A stretch of 64,000 nt of DNA, from NCBI GenBank assembly GCA_905182155.1, contig CAJJAX010000030.1, positions 21,206 to 85,205 on the forward strand. The letters are read 5' to 3'. Under the pieces are notes generated by a model that was not told where the DNA came from, ran no database searches, and saw nothing but the letters and a program-made list of their open reading frames with translations. Source of the stretch: an uncultured Pseudomonadales bacterium (GTDB taxonomy: Bacteria; Pseudomonadota; Gammaproteobacteria; Pseudomonadales; Azotimanducaceae). Made by a program: the position numbers and the translations under genes. Below are positions 42,389 to 50,409 of the stretch, piece after piece; the first letter of the stretch is position 1, and each line of letters starts with the position of its first letter.

Positions 42389-43071
42389 CTGCGCGCTTCC
42401 GGGTTCAGGCCAGCGCGGTCTTTGGCGATCCATTGAATGAGGATCATGGCAACCAAAGAAAACCCCACGAGGCCTGCAGCCAGAAGGTGAGCTTTGTCAT
42501 AATTCAGCGTTTCGACATAATCGAACAAGGCGATGGACAGCACCCTAGTTTCGCCGGGTATGTTCCCGCCGATCATCAAAACGATGCCGAATTCTCCTAA
42601 CGTATGCGTGAAGGTTAAGGTCCCTGCAATCAAGAGTCCGTTTTTAGATAACGGCAAAATAAGGGTTAAGAATCGATCGAACCAGCCAGCACCTAATGTG
42701 CTGGCGGCATCGAGCAGGGCGGCAGGAATTTCTTTGAAGGCCACGATCATAGGTTGAATGTAGAAGGGCAGTGAATACACCAGCGAACCCAGCAAAAGAC
42801 CCTCAAAGCTAAAGGCCAAGCTCGTGCCAAACCAATTGAGCCATGCCGCCCCAAAAAAGTGCTGCGGCGAAAAGGCGAGCAATAAATAAAAACCGATGAC
42901 CGTTGGTGGTAGAACGAGCGGTAAGGCCAAAAGTGGAATGCAGATGGCTGTGAGGGCGGACTGGCTTCGTGCAAGCCACCAAGCCAGAGGGGTACCGAAG
43001 ACCGCCAAGATCAGCGTGGTCAACCCCGCGAGTCGAATGGATGTGCCGAGCGTGATGAGGTCTTGATCCAT
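42385..43071 (-). CDS. modB: Molybdate ABC transporter permease ModB
   Basis: Inner-membrane channel of the molybdate importer. The 228 residues have about five membrane segments and the cytoplasmic coupling motif EIPAALLDAASTLGAGWFDR followed by LPLSKNGLLIAGTLTFTHTLGEFG, which meets ModC. It lies between modA and modC. Confidence 0.94.
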   Translation of the reverse strand: MDQDLITLGTSIRLAGLTTLILAVFGTPLAWWLARSQSALTAICIPLLALPLVLPPTVIGFYLLLAFSPQHFFGAAWLNWFGTSLAFSFEGLLLGSLVYSLPFYIQPMIVAFKEIPAALLDAASTLGAGWFDRFLTLILPLSKNGLLIAGTLTFTHTLGEFGIVLMIGGNIPGETRVLSIALFDYVETLNYDKAHLLAAGLVGFSLVAMILIQWIAKDRAGLNPEARR

Positions 43072-43074
43072 GGA

Positions 43075-43824
43075 TTACTCCAGCGCCAAGGGCGAGCGAT
43101 AGCCTGCCCGCTGGATAATGGTTTGCGCGCTGGGCGTTGAGAGAAACTGATCCAAGGCCCGCGCTGCGGGATGGTCCGACAACAAAATACGCGCCTGAGT
43201 AATCAGCGGATACTGTGTTTTTGGCGGCAGGTAGTATTGATCACGCGGCACCTTTGCTTGAAGCAGTTGCGCCAGCGAAATCAGCGCCCCTTGGGCATTA
43301 CCGGTCTCAACGAACTGATAGGCTTGATTCACATTATTACCTTGGATCTGTCGTGGGACTTGCTGAAACAAGGGCAAGGCCAGGAGTTCACTGGCGGCCG
43401 CGCCGTAGGGCGCGAGCGCTGGATTGGCAATGGCCAAGTCGTCATCAAAATTGGCAAGGACGTCGGGCCAGGGCGCATCTCGAGCCGGTATCCAAAGCGC
43501 GAGTACGCCCTCGGCGTAAGCTTTCGGACGATGGCGCGAAAATCCGCCGCGGGCATGTAACTGTTCAGGTCGGGCAGAATCTGCTGCCAAGAACAAATCG
43601 AAGGGCGCACCCGCGCTGATTTGGGCAAAGAGGAGTCCGGTTGATCCACTCACAACTTGATAGTGGGCAATAGCGGTTGGCTCTGATCCCGCCAAGGCCT
43701 CAATGAGCGCTTCAAGGGTTGCTTTGAAATTAGCCGCAACGGCAATCCGTGCTGGTCCCTCGGCCTGTACCAACGTCGCGAAAATCAAAGACCAGAGGAA
43801 AACACCCGTCCGGAATAGGGTCAT
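43075..43824 (-). CDS. modA: Molybdate-binding periplasmic protein ModA
   Basis: Periplasmic receptor for molybdate (and tungstate). The signal peptide runs over about the first 21 residues (FLWSLIFATLVQA). Ligand motifs are VAVAANFKATLEAL near the start, SGSTGLLFAQISAGAPFDLF, IANPALAPYGAAASELL and ALISLAQL. The 249 residues are the family length. modA-modB-modC are contiguous on the minus strand; no ModE regulator is nearby, and I see no clear operator or molybdenum riboswitch in the two-base gap to nudC, so the group probably starts within or upstream of nudC. Confidence 0.94.
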   Translation of the reverse strand: MTLFRTGVFLWSLIFATLVQAEGPARIAVAANFKATLEALIEALAGSEPTAIAHYQVVSGSTGLLFAQISAGAPFDLFLAADSARPEQLHARGGFSRHRPKAYAEGVLALWIPARDAPWPDVLANFDDDLAIANPALAPYGAAASELLALPLFQQVPRQIQGNNVNQAYQFVETGNAQGALISLAQLLQAKVPRDQYYLPPKTQYPLITQARILLSDHPAARALDQFLSTPSAQTIIQRAGYRSPLALE

Positions 43825-43826
43825 GG

Positions 43827-44678
43827 TTACACCGTTCCAGCTCGGGCCCGCTCGATGAAATCATTGATGAGCCAACCCGAAATGGAAATCATTGCGGGGG
43901 GATTCGGGAGCGCATCAAAATGGAACCACTGAGCGTCGCTGAGTTCCTCCTCTTGAATGTCAATCTCACCGCTTTCGTATTCGGCATGAAATCCGAGCAT
44001 TAAAGAATTTGGGAAGGGCCAAGACTGACTGCCGATATAACGGATATTATCGATTTCGACACCAACCTCTTCAAATACCTCTCGATGCAAGGCATGCTCA
44101 GCGCTCTCTCCGGCCTCAAGATACCCTGCCACCGCACTAAAGCGGTTAACTGGCCAGCTGTGGTTTCTAGCCAACAGAATGTCCTCACCTTTGTTGATGC
44201 AGACGATGATCGACGGCGAAAGGCGTGGATAAAACATTTGACCACAGTCTAAACATTTTCGAGATCGATCACTGCTCTCAGAGGACGTCTCACCGCCGCA
44301 TTGTCCACAGTGGCGGTGGGTCTGAAACCACTCAACGATTTGTTTTGCTCGGCCGATGAGATAGAACAGGTCTATATCGACTGTGTTGAGAAAAGACCAT
44401 AGGGATTCAAATTGATAGCCAACGGGATCATCGCTATCGCCATCGGCTTCAAGTGCGAAGATCGGTGCGTCGCCCACCCAACCGAGAAAGTGTTTGGATT
44501 CCGCGGTAAGGCCGCTCCAATGCAGTTCGTCGTCATTCAATGGCTGCCAGCGGTCATGGGTATCACAGCCGAGGATTTCCCCATCTGAAACGACAATGTA
44601 ATGAGCGTTCTGGACCGTGTCCGGTGCCACAGTATCCGACCGAAAGGCCGTTTTGATATCAATGTTCTGCCAGTCCAT
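43827..44678 (-). CDS. nudC: NAD(H) pyrophosphatase / RNA decapping Nudix hydrolase NudC
   Basis: Hydrolyses NADH to NMNH and AMP and removes NAD caps from RNA. About 283 residues. The zinc finger uses CGQCG and CLDCGQ; the Nudix box is GYLEAGESAEHALHREVFEE followed by VGVE; the NAD-specific SQSWPFPNSLM lies just after it. The ATG at 44676-44678 is preceded by AGGAG at five bases; a GTG two codons upstream lies within that ribosome site and is unlikely. Confidence 0.95.
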   Translation of the reverse strand: MDWQNIDIKTAFRSDTVAPDTVQNAHYIVVSDGEILGCDTHDRWQPLNDDELHWSGLTAESKHFLGWVGDAPIFALEADGDSDDPVGYQFESLWSFLNTVDIDLFYLIGRAKQIVEWFQTHRHCGQCGGETSSESSDRSRKCLDCGQMFYPRLSPSIIVCINKGEDILLARNHSWPVNRFSAVAGYLEAGESAEHALHREVFEEVGVEIDNIRYIGSQSWPFPNSLMLGFHAEYESGEIDIQEEELSDAQWFHFDALPNPPAMISISGWLINDFIERARAGTV

Positions 44679-44734
44679 AAACACTCCTTTTAGAAACCTT
44701 GCGCGACTCTACCACAGGCTCGGGTTGTGAATCA

Positions 44735-45499
44735 TTAGTCGTCGATCGAGTTTGAACGATTCGGGGTGTTTGGGGGCAGGGATCTTGCCAGGGCCCAAAG
44801 CGAGATTCTGTGATAACCCGCGGCCTTAAGTTTCGCAGCCACCTGGTTTGCTGTCGCCATTGAGGTCACGACGTCATCAATGATGGCGATATGGCATGGT
44901 GCCCTAGTGCGGTTGAGGTAAAAGGGATTGGTGACGTCGTTTAGCCGTTGTTGCCTTGATTGATGCTTACGGTCTTGTTGGGTTGGGTGCGCCTTGATCA
45001 AACCCGACGTCCAAGGGCGGTTAAGAGCCCGCGCGAGGTCCTTGGCGATCAACGCGGCCGGGTTGTAGCCCCGTTGCCGCTGTTTTTGCCAAGAACTTGG
45101 CACCGGGATAAGCAAATCCGGGAGTGGGTGTTGGGGGCTTGCGAGGCCAAGGCGCAGCGCTAAGCACGTTGCCAGCGCTCTGCCCGCCGCGAGGTTGCCG
45201 CTTTCTTTGAATTCTAAGATGAGCTGTTTGATCGGGAAATCATAGGCAAAAGCCGTTTGGCAATGGTTGAAGATGGGTGGATTATGAAAGCAGTTATAAG
45301 CGCCTGTATGGTGGCGCCAGGGAATGCCGCAGCGGGGGCAGGCCCGGGCTAGCCAGGGCAGATCGTTTTGGCAGGGGCCGCAAATACCACTGGCATGGTT
45401 TTGCTTTTGATCACAGAGCAGGCAGGGGCGGGCGATAAAAGTCAGGAAGTCTCGACGCATCATCAACCCCAAACGTGTGAAAACGAAGGGCATGATCAA
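44735..45499 (-). CDS. comF: ComF-family phosphoribosyltransferase-like protein
   Basis: Related to ComF/GntX proteins, needed for DNA uptake in competent bacteria and for use of DNA as nutrient. The N-terminal zinc-binding part has CLLCDQ, CGPCQ and CPRCG; the C-terminal type I phosphoribosyltransferase fold has the PRPP loop HIAIIDDVVTSMATANQVA and PVPSSWQKQRQRGYNPAALI. Several start codons are possible (45499, 45493, 45463, 45460); the one at 45460 is nearest to the family start. Confidence 0.9.
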   Translation of the reverse strand: MIMPFVFTRLGLMMRRDFLTFIARPCLLCDQKQNHASGICGPCQNDLPWLARACPRCGIPWRHHTGAYNCFHNPPIFNHCQTAFAYDFPIKQLILEFKESGNLAAGRALATCLALRLGLASPQHPLPDLLIPVPSSWQKQRQRGYNPAALIAKDLARALNRPWTSGLIKAHPTQQDRKHQSRQQRLNDVTNPFYLNRTRAPCHIAIIDDVVTSMATANQVAAKLKAAGYHRISLWALARSLPPNTPNRSNSIDD

Positions 45500-45535
45500 C
45501 GCGGAGCGTTGTTTACGCGATGGTCAGGGTCTGAC

Positions 45536-46168
45536 TCAACGGGCAGCTTCTGCGGTGATACAAGCAGGCGTTGTACTTTTACTTGAGCAAACAATGAATT
45601 GCTTGAGCAGGTCGGTCCAAAAAACGACGGGTTCCTGAAGGGTTCCCGCCTTGGCGTCGTCGAATGCGGGGACCGGTTGTTCGATCGCAACGAAATATAA
45701 GGCATCAGCCAAAATGGCTTTCGTGAAACGCAGATACCCGAGATCCAGATCGGACATTTTAGGGCAAACGGTCAGCATGACGATGGTCTGATAACCCTGC
45801 TCTGCGCCGGAGAAGATCGTGGTCAGGTCAGCGGCGCGGCACCCGACCATTTTTGCTGATTCGTAGTGCTTAAGTGCATCCGCTAAATCGAGCGCAACTG
45901 GACTGGGCTGCTGCTCTAAACGAATGCGCGTGTTCATTAACCATTCAGGGCTTGCGCTTGCCGTGTACTCATCGACCCGAACGTGTTTAAAGTGGAGCTG
46001 ATGGGTTTGCTCAAAGCCGCTGGGCACCGCGCCGACCAATCTTAATGGTCCCGGGCCGGCAGCATTGCTGGCGAGGGGCCCCAATAGGCCGCAGAGCAAA
46101 AGCAGCCAGAATTTCTGGCGTTGCCAGATACTCTGGATCACTTGCCGGTGAAGCGCAACAAAGGCCAT
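45536..46168 (-). CDS. Secreted protein of unknown function with four cysteines
   Basis: I do not recognise it. From the ATG at 46166-46168 it reads a signal peptide (KFWLLLLCGLLGPLASNAAG) and about 175 mature residues with four cysteines (VGCRAAD, TVCPKMS, IVCSSKS, ACITAE) that could form two disulfides. The middle (ALKHYESAKMVGCRAADLTT) and the hydrophobic LRFTKAILADALYFVAIEQ suggest a compact fold. The longer upstream frame overlaps the protease gene and lacks signal features, so I use the internal start. It lies next to the DegQ-like gene on the same strand. Confidence 0.6.
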   Translation of the reverse strand: MAFVALHRQVIQSIWQRQKFWLLLLCGLLGPLASNAAGPGPLRLVGAVPSGFEQTHQLHFKHVRVDEYTASASPEWLMNTRIRLEQQPSPVALDLADALKHYESAKMVGCRAADLTTIFSGAEQGYQTIVMLTVCPKMSDLDLGYLRFTKAILADALYFVAIEQPVPAFDDAKAGTLQEPVVFWTDLLKQFIVCSSKSTTPACITAEAAR

Positions 46169-46259
46169 GATTTGCTCTGAAGGGTGAACGATCTGTTTGA
46201 AACCTGCCCGATTGCGCGGCCTGTCCACGCGCGAGCGCCCGCCGCACCGGACGCCTCGT

Positions 46260-47348
46260 TTAGTCTGAAAGGGGCGCTGCAAGATCAATTTGATAGGTGT
46301 GAATCGTTTCATCTCGTAGGGTCGTGAGTTCGATCGTGTCTCCAGGGCTGTGTTCCTCTAGGAGCGACAGCATCGTATCTTCATTGGTGACCGGGTCACC
46401 ATCGATCGCGATAATGACATCGCCGAGATGAATGTTGCCGCGTCGATCTTCGCGGATACCAACCAACCCTGCTTTGGCTGCAGGTAATCCCGGTTTAACG
46501 GAAAAAATCGCGACGCCGTTGATTTTCATACGTTTGGTCCAGGAATCAGATAGCGACTCGATGCCCAGTACGGGGCGATAGAGCTTGCCGTATTTTTTTA
46601 GCTGCGGCACAAGGCTTTTGACAGTGGATACCGGGATGGCAAAGCCGATACCGGCGCTGGCCCCCGTCGGGCTAAAAATAGCCGTATTCACCCCAATGAG
46701 TTCGCCGCTCGAGTTCAGCAAGGGCCCGCCTGAATTACCAGGATTAATCGCAGCATCGGTTTGGATCACATTGGAGATGGTGCGATTGTTCATCGATTTG
46801 ATCTCCCGCCCCAAGGCGCTCACCACGCCAACCGTTAGCGTCGTATCCAGGGCAAAGGGATTGCCGATCGCGAGTACTTTCCGCCCGACGGCAAGATTTT
46901 CCGAATCCCCGAGTGGTAAGGGTTGTAAAATTTCTTCCGGCGCCTCGATCTTCAGAAGCGCGATGTCTTTCTCGGGCGAGGTGCCCACCACGGTTGCCTC
47001 ATACTGCCGCCCAGACTGCATGGCAATATTGATTTTATTGGCGCCGTAAATAACATGGAAATTGGTCACGATCAAACCGCTCTTATCCCAAACAAAGCCG
47101 GTCCCAGAACCCTTTGGGATTTCGAGCACATTCAGTGAAAAGCGTTGCCTGCGAAGTTGGGTATTGGTCACAAAAACAACCGATGGACTAGCGGCTTCGA
47201 AGACCTCGATGTTATTGGTCTCATCGTTTGTGAGCAGTTGATTGCGTATTGGTGCGGGCGCCGCGGCAGTGGCTTCTTCTCGCACCGTCGCCAAGCCCAA
47301 TCCGCTTGCGAGGATGACAGCGGTGAATGCGATCCAGATTCGATTCAT
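46260..47348 (-). CDS. Periplasmic trypsin-like serine protease with one PDZ domain (DegQ/DegS type)
   Basis: S1C protease of the HtrA group. A signal peptide or anchor is at the start (IWIAFTAVILASGLGLA). The catalytic triad is in TNFHVIYG (His), EKDIALLK (Asp) and AAINPGNSGGPLLN (Ser). One PDZ domain follows (INGVAIFSVKPGLPAAKAGL, HLGDVIIAIDGDPV). With 362 residues and one PDZ it is nearer to DegS or plant/cyanobacterial Deg forms than to DegP, which has two PDZ domains. The gene name is left open. Confidence 0.9.
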   Translation of the reverse strand: MNRIWIAFTAVILASGLGLATVREEATAAAPAPIRNQLLTNDETNNIEVFEAASPSVVFVTNTQLRRQRFSLNVLEIPKGSGTGFVWDKSGLIVTNFHVIYGANKINIAMQSGRQYEATVVGTSPEKDIALLKIEAPEEILQPLPLGDSENLAVGRKVLAIGNPFALDTTLTVGVVSALGREIKSMNNRTISNVIQTDAAINPGNSGGPLLNSSGELIGVNTAIFSPTGASAGIGFAIPVSTVKSLVPQLKKYGKLYRPVLGIESLSDSWTKRMKINGVAIFSVKPGLPAAKAGLVGIREDRRGNIHLGDVIIAIDGDPVTNEDTMLSLLEEHSPGDTIELTTLRDETIHTYQIDLAAPLSD

Positions 47349-47367
47349 GGTCGTGGGGCTGCGCCTT

Positions 47368-48747
47368 TTATCGGGTGGTGGGATTCACTTGGGTTACGAG
47401 GCTTTTGACATCGATAAATTGATTGAGTTCATAAAGATCTTCAGCGGTTAAATGACCGATGACCTGCTTCAGTCGAAGTGTGTTTGCAATATAACGATAC
47501 CGCGCACTGGCAAATTGAAAATCCGACAAATAAAGCCGTTGTTGCGCAAGTAACACATCAACAATATTGCGGGTGCCCACTTCGTAGCCTGTTTCGGTGG
47601 CGGACAATGCAGATCGAGCCGACTCGATGCCGCGAAGACTTGCCTTGACCCGCGCCACGTCGGTATTGATTGCGGTAAAGAGCCCGCGAACATTTTCACT
47701 GACCTGGCGTTCGGCAAGGTCTAGATTTTCTCGAGCCTCAACCAATCGATATTCGGATTGCCGAACCGCAGACCGGGTGCCGCCGCCAGAAAATATCGGC
47801 ACGGTCAGTTGCAACCCGTAGAACTCGGTATCAGACGAGTTGGTTTGGAACGCACTGGGGTTCTCGCTGGTTTGTGAGGAATAACTAACCTGGGCATCCA
47901 GAGTCGGAAGATACCTTGATTTGTTGATCGCGGCCTGCTTTTGGGCGACGGCAAGGGCCGCTTTACCGCCCAAAATAGTGGTGTTTTTTTTCAGCGCCGC
48001 CTTGACCCAATCTGCTTCATTTTGAGGATCGGGATGACGGACTGGGAAATCTTCCATCAAACCATGAATCGACGTAAAAGCGCGTCCGGTTAGGCGCATG
48101 AGCGGCTCAAAACTTTGTGCTTGCGCGCCTTCGGCTTCGATCACGTTAACGGTGGTTCGGTCGAAACTGGCTGTGGACTCAAGTACATCCGTTATGGCGA
48201 CGAGCCCGACATCAAAGCGTTGCTGGACCTGCTCTAGCTGACGCTGCACCGCACTGCGCTCGGCATTGGTTGATTCTAGTGCGTCCTGAGCCTCCAGGAT
48301 CGCAAGGTAGGCCTCGGCGACCCGAACGATCAGGGATAACGATTCGCTGGAATAGCCAGCCTGGGCCTGATCTTTGATACTTTTAGCTTGCTGATACTGA
48401 TGCCAGCGATCCATTCGGAACAAGGGTTGGGCCAATGCCGCTTGCCACGATCGATTGTTGGTGGTGGTGTCCTGGAAAAGCGTGGCACCGGTCAGCGGAT
48501 TAAATTCCCGCAGAGACGGACTGGTGACCTCGGAGTAGCTGCTGGACAAAGATAGGTTTGGTAGCAGTCCAGCGCGGGCCTGGGGAACAACCTCACTTTG
48601 GGCTCGAAAAGCGGCTTCTGCTGCGCCCAGTTGTGGGTCATTCTCAATCGCGAGTTGGTAAACCCCTGATAAATCAATGGTCTCTGCCTTGCAAAAAAGT
48701 GTTGCCAAGCTCAGGCTTAGTCCGATTAAAATGCGTGCTGTCGTCAT
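47368..48747 (-). CDS. tolC: TolC-family outer-membrane channel protein
   Basis: Outer-membrane exit duct of type I secretion and efflux systems. About 459 residues from MTTARILIG, with signal peptide (LIGLSLSLATLFCKA). Both halves show TolC repeats: LSGVYQLAIENDPQLGAAEA with AQPLFRMDRWHQYQQAKS in the first, and LQLTVPIFSGGGTRSAVRQS and GYEVGTRNIVDVLLAQQRLY in the second. A longer reading frame upstream overlaps the amidase and is not part of the gene. No inner-membrane pump partners are next to it. Confidence 0.93.
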   Translation of the reverse strand: MTTARILIGLSLSLATLFCKAETIDLSGVYQLAIENDPQLGAAEAAFRAQSEVVPQARAGLLPNLSLSSSYSEVTSPSLREFNPLTGATLFQDTTTNNRSWQAALAQPLFRMDRWHQYQQAKSIKDQAQAGYSSESLSLIVRVAEAYLAILEAQDALESTNAERSAVQRQLEQVQQRFDVGLVAITDVLESTASFDRTTVNVIEAEGAQAQSFEPLMRLTGRAFTSIHGLMEDFPVRHPDPQNEADWVKAALKKNTTILGGKAALAVAQKQAAINKSRYLPTLDAQVSYSSQTSENPSAFQTNSSDTEFYGLQLTVPIFSGGGTRSAVRQSEYRLVEARENLDLAERQVSENVRGLFTAINTDVARVKASLRGIESARSALSATETGYEVGTRNIVDVLLAQQRLYLSDFQFASARYRYIANTLRLKQVIGHLTAEDLYELNQFIDVKSLVTQVNPTTR

Positions 48748-48869
48748 ATCTGGATCTCTAAGTTGGCAGTCCGAGGGCGTCAGGAAGAGCAAGGATACGC
48801 CCGAAAATACAAATCTGCCAGTTTTCTGCGTCGATGTGACAGCCCCACGAGGTGAACGCCGAGGTTGTT

Positions 48870-50294
48870 TTAATCGGGTGTTTGAACAGATGGGGTTGCT
48901 GGTCTTAAAGTATTTACGTTTGGCAGTGGGTAAAAGTCCAGTTCTGCTTGAATAAATTCCGCGAGCGCCAGGCACTGATCTTCTCGAAACGGCGCCGCGA
49001 TGAGTTGAATGCCAATGGGTAGACCCAATTCATCTAGGCCACACGGGATCACAACGCTCGGCCAGCCGGTCAGGTTATAGGTCATGGTATAGGTGTAATC
49101 CAATAAATCTTCGGCCTGACCATGGAGAATGGCAGTCTGCGCGTTGACCGGGCAAATCAGCACGTCAATGGCTGTAAACGATTTCAGCATGGCGCTTTTG
49201 AAGCCGTCCCAAATCGCGAGGATATTGCATAACTCAGCCGCTGAAAAACCGGGTTTCGGTTGAGATAGGTTACTGGCGATGGCCGCCGAAGGCGTCTCGG
49301 TGTTGGATCGCTCCAGCAGATCCAGAACGGTCTCATGGTCATCGGCCGCGAGCAAGCGTGAAAAAATCAAGGGCGTCATCTCGATGCCATCCGGACGATG
49401 CTCGATAAGATTCATGCCTTGATTGGCGAGGTTGTCGATAACGCCTTGTATGGCGGCTTGGATCGCCGGCGTTGGGGTTGACAGGCCATTGCTCAGATGA
49501 AAACCGATTTTAAGGGTTTTGGGATCGATGTCTTTGGCGTGCATTTTGGGCGCAGCTCGGGCATTGGGATCGATCAGATCTGGGCCCTCGATAATATTGA
49601 GCAGTAGTGACAAGTCTTTTGCAAAACGGGTCATCGGGCCGGGTTGACTGAGGGTGGCCCAAAGGCCCTCACTCGGCAGTGCGTTGCCGGAACAAGGAAC
49701 TCGACCCGAGGTGGGTTTCAGGCCCGCAATGCCGCAAAAATGTGCGGGCAAGCGAATGCTGCCGCCAGTGTCTGTGCCAATATCAAACGGGATTGCCCGA
49801 CTGGCAATCAGGGCTGCGGCGCCGCCGGAGCTGCCGCCTGAGGTGCGGCCTAAGTCATAGGGATTATTGGTTCGCCCGAATAGATTGTTGTCGGTCTGAA
49901 AGGCGAGGGTGAATTCAGGCGTATTCGTTTTGCCAACAAGGATGGCGCCAGCTTTCCGCAGTCGCGCGACAACCGTCGCATCCCGAGCAGGTCTAAACGC
50001 CGCGCGGCCCTGACTGCCCCAGGTTGTCACGAAATCGAAAGTGTCCAGGCTGTCCTTGATGGTCATGGGGACCCCATGGAGCGGGCCAACGGTTTTGCCT
50101 TCGGCAAGATCCGCATCGGCCATGGCCGCAACTTTCAAAGTGAGTTCCGGATTGGTTAAAACGACGGCGTTGAGGGCTGTATTAACCGAGTCAATTCGGG
50201 CAAGGCTGCGTTCGGCAAGTTCGACCGCCGTTACCCGCTTGTCTCGGACAGCCTGGGCGATATCAGTGACGGATTGGTCAAGCATCTCGGTCAT
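48870..50294 (-). CDS. Amidase signature-family amidohydrolase
   Basis: Hydrolyses an amide, substrate unknown. The 474 residues carry the Ser-Ser-Lys triad: Lys in PMTIKDSLD, the first Ser in SGGSSGGAAALIASR and the nucleophile in GTDTGGSIRLPAHFCG. The end (SVVIPCGLDELGLPIGIQLI) is typical of the amidase family that includes GatA, but the GatB/GatC partners are absent. An AAGGA ribosome site lies seven bases before the ATG, immediately beside a short tandem repeat. Confidence 0.92.
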   Translation of the reverse strand: MTEMLDQSVTDIAQAVRDKRVTAVELAERSLARIDSVNTALNAVVLTNPELTLKVAAMADADLAEGKTVGPLHGVPMTIKDSLDTFDFVTTWGSQGRAAFRPARDATVVARLRKAGAILVGKTNTPEFTLAFQTDNNLFGRTNNPYDLGRTSGGSSGGAAALIASRAIPFDIGTDTGGSIRLPAHFCGIAGLKPTSGRVPCSGNALPSEGLWATLSQPGPMTRFAKDLSLLLNIIEGPDLIDPNARAAPKMHAKDIDPKTLKIGFHLSNGLSTPTPAIQAAIQGVIDNLANQGMNLIEHRPDGIEMTPLIFSRLLAADDHETVLDLLERSNTETPSAAIASNLSQPKPGFSAAELCNILAIWDGFKSAMLKSFTAIDVLICPVNAQTAILHGQAEDLLDYTYTMTYNLTGWPSVVIPCGLDELGLPIGIQLIAAPFREDQCLALAEFIQAELDFYPLPNVNTLRPATPSVQTPD

Positions 50295-50303
50295 GTGGCA
50301 TCC

Positions 50304-50333
50304 TTGTTACAGGTTGTTACAGGTGGTTACAGG
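50304..50333. repeat. 10-bp tandem repeat x3 at the amidase ribosome site
   Basis: TTGTTACAGG occurs at 50304 and 50314, and TGGTTACAGG at 50324. The tract begins 10 bases upstream of the amidase start codon, just behind the Shine-Dalgarno sequence, so changes in copy number could move the promoter relative to it. Confidence 0.88.
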
Positions 50334-50409
50334 TCGCGATCGCAGCGATTAATTGATAAACGTCTAATTTTTCCAGACGGTAACCACATCAGGTCAAATC
50401 AAGGCGCGC